NCBI GenBank assembly: GCA_049802235.1
Contig: JBARMB010000105.1
Coordinates: 20,430-84,429, forward strand
Source of the DNA: VBDM01 sp049802235
GTDB lineage: Bacteria; Pseudomonadota; Gammaproteobacteria; Burkholderiales; SG8-39
Length of the DNA stretch: 64,000 nucleotides
Direction: 5' to 3'
Shown: piece after piece, positions 53,990 through 62,235 of the stretch
How positions within the stretch are numbered: position 1 is the first letter of the stretch
Layout of the letters: every line of letters begins with the position of its first letter
Program-made: the position numbers and the translations under genes
Notes under the pieces: model-generated
Database searches by the model: none
The model's input: the letters and a program-made list of their open reading frames with translations, nothing else
What the model was told of the DNA's origin: nothing

Positions 53990-54766
53990 CTAGTCGAACG
54001 CGTACGCATCCATCGCCAGCGCGCCCATGCTGAAGCCGGAATGGAGCATGCGGCCCGGCGCTCCCGGCGTGCCCGCGCCGAGCGCGGCGAAAAGCGGCAG
54101 GAAATGCTCTTCGGTGGGGTGATTGCGCGCCGCCTGAGGCGCGCGCTCGCGCCAGCCAAGCAGCGCCTCGGTGTCGCCGCGCTCGACATTTCTTCTTAGC
54201 CATTGCGCGAAACCCAGCGCCCATTCGGGCGCCGCCGCATCCGGGTCGTGCCAGCTCAACTCGCGCAGATTGTGGGTGGCGCCGCCCGAGCCGAGCACCA
54301 GCACGTCCTCTTCGCGCAGTGCCCGCAGTGCTTCGCCGAGGCGGAAGTGGTGCGCGGCGCCCTGCGGCGTCTGCACCGAAATCTGGGTTACCGGAACATC
54401 GGCTTGCGGGTACATGAGCATGAGCGGGGTCCAGACGCCATGGTCGATGCCGCGGGCCTCGTCCACGGTGCAGTTGAAGCCTGCGCTTTCCAGCCGCTGC
54501 GCGATCTCGCGGGCGAGCTGCGGGGCGCCCGGCGCCGGGTAGCGCATGCGGTACATCTCCGGCTCGAAGCCGTAGAAATCGTGGATGGTCTCAGGCTGTG
54601 CCGCGGCGTTGACGACCGGCGCACGCGCCTCCCAATGCGCGGAGATCACCACCGCCGCGCGCGGGCGCGGCAACTTGGGCCCCAGGTCCGAAAGAAACCG
54701 CCGCGTCGGGCCGTCATGCAGCACCATGTTGGGCGCGCCGTGCGAAACGAAAATGGCGGGAATCAT
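53990..54766 (-). CDS. DODA-type extradiol dioxygenase (LigB/YgiD family)
   Basis: 258 aa. Metal-ligand motifs are FVSHGAPN, VISAHWEA and DHGVWTPLMLMYP, with EEHFLPLFAALGA later, as in class III ring-opening dioxygenases of the DODA/YgiD group. They cleave catecholic rings with Fe or Zn. Nearby genes are unrelated, so its physiological role is unknown. It faces uppP convergently. Confidence 0.9.
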   Translation of the reverse strand: MIPAIFVSHGAPNMVLHDGPTRRFLSDLGPKLPRPRAAVVISAHWEARAPVVNAAAQPETIHDFYGFEPEMYRMRYPAPGAPQLAREIAQRLESAGFNCTVDEARGIDHGVWTPLMLMYPQADVPVTQISVQTPQGAAHHFRLGEALRALREEDVLVLGSGGATHNLRELSWHDPDAAAPEWALGFAQWLRRNVERGDTEALLGWRERAPQAARNHPTEEHFLPLFAALGAGTPGAPGRMLHSGFSMGALAMDAYAFD

Positions 54767-54772
54767 GAGGAC

Positions 54773-54869
54773 GGGGAATCGGGAATCGGCAAACGGGAAT
54801 CGAAGACCGCCGCCGAGTCAGCGACCACAGGGGCCTCTACCATTCACGGTTCACCATTTACGATTTACG
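54773..54869. repeat. GGGAATCG and ATTTACG-type tandem repeats between dioxygenase and rhodanese genes
   Basis: CGGGGAATCGGGAATCGG plus CGGGAATCG (54773-54802) and CATTCACGGTTCACCATTTACGATTTACG (54840-54869) fill the 104-base gap. They resemble the array at 35191-35265 in units and layout but do not pair well. Confidence 0.65.
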
Positions 54870-54870
54870 C

Positions 54871-55332
54871 TCAGCCTTGCAGCCAGGGCAGGCCGTTTTT
54901 GCGCCAGCCGTTGATGTTGTTGCGGTGCCCGTTCAGGTCCTTGTCGCCTTCGAAGCCCTCGAGGATGTTGTAGCAGCTCGGGTAGCCGGCCGCGGTTGCG
55001 GCGGTGGCAGCGTGGTGCGAGCGCACTCCCGAGCGGCACAGGAACATCACCGGCGCTCCGGTCTTCGCGACCTGGGTGTGAAGCTGATCGAGGAATTGCG
55101 GATTGCGCTGGTTGCCCGGATAGGTGTTCCACTCGACCAGCACCGATTCTGGAGCATGCCCGACATATTCCCACTCGGCTTGGGTGCGCACGTCGATCAG
55201 CTTTGCCCCCCGAACCTGCTGCATGAGGACATGCGCCTCTGCGGGAAGCACTGCGCCGGCATAGGGGAGCTTCATCGACGCGGCGCGTTCCCGGGCACGC
55301 TTGAGAATGTCGTCAGGGGAGTCTGCAGGCAT
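54871..55332 (-). CDS. rhodanese-like protein
   Basis: 153 aa. A helical N-terminal extension of about 30 residues precedes the rhodanese domain, with KLIDVRTQAEWEYVGHA and the active loop CRSGVRS (Cys99). The closing NILEGFEGDKD is a variant of the usual GG-x-x-AW ending. It is a second rhodanese in this window, after the one at 34859, and belongs to a different subgroup. Confidence 0.92.
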   Translation of the reverse strand: MPADSPDDILKRARERAASMKLPYAGAVLPAEAHVLMQQVRGAKLIDVRTQAEWEYVGHAPESVLVEWNTYPGNQRNPQFLDQLHTQVAKTGAPVMFLCRSGVRSHHAATAATAAGYPSCYNILEGFEGDKDLNGHRNNINGWRKNGLPWLQG

Positions 55333-55448
55333 GGATGTACGGAATCAGAGGCGAAGTATAAGGCGTTCGTTCGAATCGAAGGAAAGCGGTTCGGACGATC
55401 CTTCGAAAGATTCTGGGAAAGCAGCAAATTTGATAGACAAGCTTGCAT

Positions 55449-55465
55449 CGCACCGGCATGGTGCG
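55449..55465. promoter_or_regulatory. NtrC binding site upstream of glnA
   Basis: CGCACC-GGCAT-GGTGCG is a perfect 6-bp inverted repeat with 5-base spacing, matching the NtrC consensus TGCACC-N5-GGTGCA in all but the outer base of each arm. It lies about 110 bases before the sigma-54 promoter, the usual enhancer distance. Confidence 0.75.
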
Positions 55466-55560
55466 CATAATTTTCATTTTGCGCCAATTCCGTGCGCCCT
55501 TTTGGGATATCGCTGCGAATGCTCTCTTATGGCACAATGGCCTGCCTTTTTGGCGCCAAG

Positions 55561-55576
55561 TGGCATGTTTTCTGCT
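55561..55576 (+). promoter_or_regulatory. sigma-54 promoter of glnA
   Basis: TGGCATG-TTTT-CTGCT matches TGGCACR-N4-TTGCW with the invariant GG and GC at correct spacing and two mismatches. It predicts a start near 55587, about 52 bases before the glnA ATG. A similar stretch at 55530 has the wrong spacing. Confidence 0.7.
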
Positions 55577-55638
55577 GCTTCAATGCCTTGTTTTCCTTCC
55601 GACCCATACACAATCCGCAACCCTGAGGAGATCGCGAA

Positions 55639-57054
55639 ATGGCAATGTCTGCCAATGATGTAATAAAAATGATCAAGGAGAAGGAGGTCAAATTCGTCGA
55701 CCTGCGCTTTACCGACACCCGCGGCAAGGAGCAGCACGTGTCCGTGCCGGCCAAAGCCTTCACCATGGACAAGTTCGACGGCGGACATTTCTTCGATGGC
55801 TCCTCGATTGCCGGCTGGAAGAGCATTGAAGCCTCCGACATGCTGCTCATGCCCGATCCCGACTCCGCCCGGATGGACCCGTTTACCGACGAGACGGTGC
55901 TCAATATCAGTTGCGACGCCGTCGAGCCTGCCGACGGCAAGGGCTACGACCGCGACCCGCGCACCATCGCCAAGCGCGCCGAGGCCTACCTGAAATCGAG
56001 CGGCCTCGGCGATACCGCCTACTTCGGCCCGGAACCCGAGTTTTTCATCTTCGACTCGGTGACCTGGAACGTGGACATGTCCGGCTGCTTCGTCAAGATC
56101 AAGTCCGAGGAAGCACCCTGGTCCTCGGGCGAGGAATACGAGGGCGGTAACATGGGCCACCGCGCTCCGGTCAAGGGCGGCTACTTCCCGGTACCTCCGG
56201 CTGACACGCTGCAGGATATCCGCAATGCCATTTGCCTCGCGCTCGACCAGCAGGGGGTTGAAGTCGAGGTGCACCATCACGAGGTGGCCGCGGCCGGCCA
56301 GTGCGAAATCGGCACCAAGTTCGAGAGCCTGGTGAAGCGCGCCGACTGGATGCAAATCCTGAAATACACGATCTGGAACGTCGCGCATTCCTACGGCAAG
56401 ACCGCGACCTTCATGCCCAAGCCGATCGTCGGGGACAACGGCTCCGGCATGCACGTGCACCAGTCGGTGTGGAAGGAAGGCAAGAACCTGTTTACCGGCA
56501 ACGGCTACGCCGGGCTGTCCGATTTCGCGCTGTATTACATCGGCGGCATCATCAAGCACGCGAAAGCGCTGAACGCCATCACCAATCCCGGCACCAATTC
56601 ATACAAGCGACTGGTGCCGGGCTTCGAGGCGCCGATCAATTTGGCCTACTCCTCGCGCAACCGCTCCGCAGCCTGCCGCATTCCGCTCGTGACCAGTCCC
56701 AAGGCGCGCCGCGTCGAGGTCCGCTTCCCGGATCCGACCGCGAACCCATACCTCGCTTTTGCGGCGATGCTGATGGCGGGGCTCGATGGGGTGCAGAACA
56801 AGATTCACCCCGGCGACCCGGTCGACAAGAACCTGTACGACCTGCCGCCGGCGCAGGCGAAGAAGATCCAGAACGTGTGTTCGTCCTTGGACATGGCGAT
56901 CGATCACCTGAACAAAGACCGCGATTTTCTCACCAAGGGCGGTGTGTTCACGGATGACATGCTCGACGCCTACTGTGCGCTCAAGATGGAAGAGGTCACC
57001 CGCTTCCGCATGACCACCCATCCGGTTGAATTCGACATGTACTACAGCGCCTGA
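55639..57054 (+). CDS. glnA: glutamine synthetase, type I (GSI-beta)
   Basis: 471 aa. FDGSSIAGW and the FGPEPEFF metal-binding motif are at the N-terminus, HVHQSVW and NPGTNSYKRLVPGFEAP follow, and NLYDLPP carries the adenylylation Tyr400. That tyrosine marks the GSI-beta class regulated by GlnE. ATG 55639 has GAGGAG upstream. It starts a nitrogen-control group with ntrB and ntrC and has an NtrC site and a sigma-54 promoter. Confidence 0.98.
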   Translation: MAMSANDVIKMIKEKEVKFVDLRFTDTRGKEQHVSVPAKAFTMDKFDGGHFFDGSSIAGWKSIEASDMLLMPDPDSARMDPFTDETVLNISCDAVEPADGKGYDRDPRTIAKRAEAYLKSSGLGDTAYFGPEPEFFIFDSVTWNVDMSGCFVKIKSEEAPWSSGEEYEGGNMGHRAPVKGGYFPVPPADTLQDIRNAICLALDQQGVEVEVHHHEVAAAGQCEIGTKFESLVKRADWMQILKYTIWNVAHSYGKTATFMPKPIVGDNGSGMHVHQSVWKEGKNLFTGNGYAGLSDFALYYIGGIIKHAKALNAITNPGTNSYKRLVPGFEAPINLAYSSRNRSAACRIPLVTSPKARRVEVRFPDPTANPYLAFAAMLMAGLDGVQNKIHPGDPVDKNLYDLPPAQAKKIQNVCSSLDMAIDHLNKDRDFLTKGGVFTDDMLDAYCALKMEEVTRFRMTTHPVEFDMYYSA

Positions 57055-57114
57055 AGGTGTGTCGTGGCGCGGACCCCCGCCGGGCTGCGCCGGATCACAA
57101 TCAACCCACCGAGG

Positions 57115-57152
57115 AGGACGGAGTGCCCGGGCCGGGTACTTCGTCCTTTTTT
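57115..57152 (+). terminator. Rho-independent terminator of glnA
   Basis: AGGACGGAGTGCCCGG pairs with CCGGGTACTTCGTCCT (16-bp stem with two G-T pairs) around one or two loop bases, followed by six T. It separates glnA from the DUF4124-like gene. Confidence 0.88.
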
Positions 57153-57213
57153 CATTTGAAATCAGGGTTGTTTTGGCCTAGACTTGACGCTCCCTCTAAG
57201 GGATTTCCGGGTC

Positions 57214-57672
57214 ATGGCTTCGAGCAAGCGATTGATGGGCTTGGTCTTTCTTGTGCTGGCGGCGCCGTTCGGGCATGCCCGGAGCGAGATCTACAAATGC
57301 CCCGATGGAAGCGGCCGGCCCACCTACACCAACGTCAAGCGGGATACCGTCGGCAAGAATTGCACGCTGGTGAGTCGGGAAGTATCGGTGGTGCCGTCGT
57401 CGCCGGTGCGAGCGGACCGGTCGTCCTCGGGATCGGAAAGTCCTGCGGCGCGCAACGAGAACCGGCGCAAGATTCTCGAATCGGAGCTTCAGAACGAAGA
57501 GCAATTGCTTGCCGACGCCAGGCAGAAACTGGCCGAGCAGGAAGGAATCCGCAGTGGCGACGAGCGCAACTACGCGCGGGTGCAAGAGCGGCTGAAGCCC
57601 TATGAGGAAGCGGTCGACCAGCATCAGAAAAACATCGACCAGCTCAGAGGCGAGATCGCCAGGCTTAAGTAG
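57214..57672 (+). CDS. DUF4124-domain periplasmic protein
   Basis: 152 aa. A signal peptide (MASSKRLMGLVFLVLAAPFGHA) precedes a small domain IYKCPDGSGRPTYTNVKRD with two cysteines, the DUF4124 type. The C-terminal half is a long charged coiled coil (ESELQNEEQLLADARQKLAEQ). ATG 57214 is preferred to ATG 57184 because it gives the clean signal peptide. It commonly sits between glnA and ntrB in betaproteobacteria; its function is not known. Confidence 0.78.
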   Translation: MASSKRLMGLVFLVLAAPFGHARSEIYKCPDGSGRPTYTNVKRDTVGKNCTLVSREVSVVPSSPVRADRSSSGSESPAARNENRRKILESELQNEEQLLADARQKLAEQEGIRSGDERNYARVQERLKPYEEAVDQHQKNIDQLRGEIARLK

Positions 57673-57727
57673 CGAAAACCGTCCCCGCAGTGCAGTTCAG
57701 CGGCGGCGACCGCCGTACTCCCCCGTT

Positions 57728-58786
57728 ATGAACCCGGCGACATTCTCCGGTCTGGATCTGCTCGCCACTGCCGTGGTGCAGCTCGACGACGATCTGCGAG
57801 TGAGATACGCGAACCCGGCGGCGGAGACGCTGTTCACGGTCAGCCGCAAGAGCATTCTCGGTCAACCGTTCCCGGGTCTGTTCACCGATCCCGGGCCGCT
57901 TGAAAGCCTGCTGCGCCAGGCGATCCGCGAGGAGCGCGGCTTTGCCGATCAGGACCTGATCCTTGCGCCTGCAGGCCACGAGCCTTTGCACCTCAACTGC
58001 ATCGCCACGCCGACCGCGCCGGCGCGGGCGGGGCTGCTGCTGGAGCTGTGGCCGATTGACCAGAGGCTGCGGATCGAGCGCGAGGAGCAGCGCGTGACCC
58101 AGCACCAGGCAAACCGGGAGTTGATCCGGAATCTCGCCCATGAGATCAAGAACCCGCTCGGCGGCTTGCGCGGCTCGGCGCAGCTTCTCGAGCGCGAGCT
58201 CGACCGGGGGGAACTGCGCGAATATACGCAGGTGATCATCAAGGAGGCCGACCGGCTGCAGGCGCTCATGGACCGCCTGCTCACGCCGCACCGGCCCCCG
58301 AACCACGTGCCGATGAACATTCACGAGGTTTGCGACCGCGTGCGCAGCCTCATCCTGGCGGAGTTTCCCCAAGGCGTCCGGGTGGAGCGCGACTACGACG
58401 TGAGCCTGCCCGATTTTCACGGCGATCCGGAGCAGCTGATTCAGGCCGTGCTCAACATCGCGCGCAACGCGGCGCAGGCGATCACGGAAAACCCTCCGGC
58501 CGGCGGCGACGGCGAGATCGTGCTGCGCACACGTGTAGCGCGCCAGGTGACGCTCGCGCGGCGCCTGTACCGGCTGGCATTAGACTTGCAAGTGATCGAC
58601 AACGGTCCGGGCGTCCCGGCAGAAATCCGCGATCGGATTTTTTATCCCCTGGTGTCCGGCCGTGAGGGCGGAAGCGGCCTCGGCCTGACGTTGGCGCAGA
58701 CCTTCGTACAGCACCACCAAGGTGCGATCGAGTGTCAGAGCCAGCCGGGACGCACCTGCTTCCGCATCGTGCTGCCGCTGCGCTGA
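57728..58786 (+). CDS. glnL: nitrogen regulation histidine kinase NtrB
   Basis: 352 aa. A PAS-like sensor domain (to about residue 115) is followed by the H-box NLAHEIKNPLGGLRGSAQLL with phospho-acceptor His138, the N-box NIARNAAQA and G-boxes DNGPGVP and GSGLGLTLAQTF. PII-controlled autokinase activity on NtrC is the family role. ATG 57728 is used; a longer in-frame start exists in the preceding gene's tail. It is 8 bases from ntrC. Confidence 0.96.
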   Translation: MNPATFSGLDLLATAVVQLDDDLRVRYANPAAETLFTVSRKSILGQPFPGLFTDPGPLESLLRQAIREERGFADQDLILAPAGHEPLHLNCIATPTAPARAGLLLELWPIDQRLRIEREEQRVTQHQANRELIRNLAHEIKNPLGGLRGSAQLLERELDRGELREYTQVIIKEADRLQALMDRLLTPHRPPNHVPMNIHEVCDRVRSLILAEFPQGVRVERDYDVSLPDFHGDPEQLIQAVLNIARNAAQAITENPPAGGDGEIVLRTRVARQVTLARRLYRLALDLQVIDNGPGVPAEIRDRIFYPLVSGREGGSGLGLTLAQTFVQHHQGAIECQSQPGRTCFRIVLPLR

Positions 58787-58794
58787 GGGCCGGA

Positions 58795-60201
58795 ATGAGA
58801 CCAGTCTGGGTCATTGACGACGATCGCTCCATACGCTGGGTGTTCGAGAAGGCGCTCGCCCGCGAAGGCATTCCGTTCAAGACCTTCGCGCAGGCGACCG
58901 AGGCGATGGAGGCTCTCGCGGCCGATGCGCCGCAGGTGCTGGTTTCCGACATCCGCATGCCCGGCGCGTCGGGCCTGGAGCTGCTGCAGAACGTCAAGCA
59001 GCGTTTTCCCAGCGTGCCGGTCATCATCATGACGGCCTATTCCGATCTCGAGTCCGCAGTGGCGGCGTTCCAGGGCGGCGCCTTCGAATACCTGCCCAAG
59101 CCGTTCGACGTGGACGAGGCGGTCGCGCTCATCCGCCGTGCGCTCGACGAGTCGCTGCGCGAGGACGAAACCGAGGAAGCTCTGGCGGTTTCGCCCGAGA
59201 TTCTCGGGCAGGCGCAGTCGATGCAGGAAGTATTTCGCGCCATCGGCAGACTGTCCCAGTCTTCGGCAACGGTGCTGATCACGGGCGAATCGGGGACCGG
59301 GAAGGAGCTGGTTGCCCGCGCGCTTCACCGCCACAGCCCGCGCGCGGACAAGCCGTTCATCGCCATCAACACTGCGGCCATGCCGAAGGACCTGCTCGAG
59401 TCGGAGCTGTTCGGGCACGAGCGCGGCGCCTTCACCGGGGCGCAGGCGATGCGGCGCGGACGCTTCGAGCAGGCCGAAGGCGGCACGCTTTTCCTCGACG
59501 AAATCGGCGACATGCCGCCCGAGCTGCAGACACGGCTGTTGCGCGTGCTCTCCGATGGTACGTTTTACCGCGTCGGCGGTCACCAGCCGATCCGCGCCAA
59601 CGTGCGCATCGTCGCCGCCACCAATCAGGATCTGGAATCGCGGGTACGCGCAGGGCTGTTCCGCGAGGATCTCTACCACCGGCTGAACGTCATCCGTCTG
59701 CGGCTGCCGAGCCTGCGGGAGCGGCGCGAAGACATTCCGTTGCTTGTGCGGCACTTTCTGGCGAAATCGGCGCGCGATCTCGGCGTCGAGCCGAAGCGCC
59801 TGGCGGATGCTGCGATGGCTTACCTCGCGACGCAGGACCTGCCGGGCAACGTGCGCCAACTGGAGAACGTCTGCCACTGGCTGACGGTCATGGCGCCGAC
59901 CCAGGTGATCGAGGTCGGCGACCTGCCGCCCGAGCTGCGCGAGGAGGCGTCGGCGACCGCCGAGCCGGATTGGCTCGCAGCGCTTGCCCGGGAGGCGGAG
60001 CGGCGTCTGGCGCGCGGCGAGTCGAACATCATGGAGGTGCTGTCGACGAGCTTCGAGAAAACGCTTATCGCCAAGGCTCTCACGCATACCGGCGGCCGAC
60101 GCATCGAGGCGGCGGGCCTGCTCGGCATCGGCCGCAATACCATCACGCGCAAGATCAGCGAGCTCGGCATCGAGGACGGGGAGCCGGCCGGCCAAGAGTG
60201 A
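58795..60201 (+). CDS. glnG: nitrogen regulation response regulator NtrC
   Basis: 468 aa. The receiver domain has phospho-acceptor Asp52 (VLVSDIRMPG). The AAA+ domain shows GESGTGKE (Walker A), the GAFTGA loop that contacts sigma-54, and GGTLFLDEIGDMP (Walker B). The C-terminal helix-turn-helix is GRRIEAAGLLGIGRNTITRKI. It activates sigma-54 promoters such as the glnA promoter seen at 55561. The start ATG 58795 follows the ntrB stop. Confidence 0.97.
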   Translation: MRPVWVIDDDRSIRWVFEKALAREGIPFKTFAQATEAMEALAADAPQVLVSDIRMPGASGLELLQNVKQRFPSVPVIIMTAYSDLESAVAAFQGGAFEYLPKPFDVDEAVALIRRALDESLREDETEEALAVSPEILGQAQSMQEVFRAIGRLSQSSATVLITGESGTGKELVARALHRHSPRADKPFIAINTAAMPKDLLESELFGHERGAFTGAQAMRRGRFEQAEGGTLFLDEIGDMPPELQTRLLRVLSDGTFYRVGGHQPIRANVRIVAATNQDLESRVRAGLFREDLYHRLNVIRLRLPSLRERREDIPLLVRHFLAKSARDLGVEPKRLADAAMAYLATQDLPGNVRQLENVCHWLTVMAPTQVIEVGDLPPELREEASATAEPDWLAALAREAERRLARGESNIMEVLSTSFEKTLIAKALTHTGGRRIEAAGLLGIGRNTITRKISELGIEDGEPAGQE

Positions 60202-60303
60202 GCCGCGGCTGCGCGCCGGAAGTTTTTTCGACGCGCGACTGTCGCCGGCGAAGTTGTTCGCGCTACCATTGGCGTCACGGCTGCATTCTGCGCAATTTCG
60301 CAT

Positions 60304-60322
60304 TGTGAAATCACATTGTGAA
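60304..60322. promoter_or_regulatory. TGTGAAATCACA palindrome and direct repeat upstream of aceB
   Basis: TGTGA-AA-TCACA (60304-60315) lies within a pair of CATTGTGAA direct repeats (60301-60309 and 60314-60322), 50-70 bases before the aceB start. It looks like a regulator site for malate synthase, but I cannot assign the protein. Confidence 0.4.
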
Positions 60323-60372
60323 GTGCAGTTTTCGGTCCTAGAATGGCGCACCCGAAAATTCAGGAGAGTCCC

Positions 60373-61995
<1,623 letters not shown>

Positions 61996-62043
61996 ACCGG
62001 AGGCGGCTCCGGTAGAACGCCGCGGCGCGCCGCGACGGTTTTT
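61996..62043 (+). terminator. aceB terminator region with two hairpins
   Basis: ACCGGAG-GCGG-CTCCGGT (61996-62013) directly follows the stop. A second hairpin, with stem CGCGG/CCGCG (62021-62034) and a partial extension, is followed by a run of five T. The remaining bases to 62235 hold no gene I can support. Confidence 0.7.
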
Positions 62044-62235
62044 GTTTCCGGGACGTGAGCGCAAGCGCCGGATATTTTGTCGGCCGGCCGTTCACTCGCG
62101 CGCGTGTTTCGCTTGCGCTCAACCGGCCGGGAGCGAACGCAAGGGTCCCCCTGCGACCGCGGCGAGAAGTTCCGCAAGACCTCCAGCGCGAGACAAGTCC
62201 GCCGCGGCCGAGGGAAAGCGATCGCTCCCGGCCGG

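Larger units (their letters stand above)
55333..55638. other. glnA upstream regulatory region
   Basis: 306 bases between the divergent rhodanese and glnA genes. It holds an NtrC-type palindrome (55449-55465), a possible second weak one (55480-55496), and a sigma-54 promoter at 55561-55576. It is AT-richer than its surroundings. Confidence 0.7.

Noticed and set aside
55529..55546. A second TGGCACA...TGCC sigma-54-like site before glnA
   Set aside because: The spacing between GG and GC elements is one base too long, and the site at 55561 fits better.
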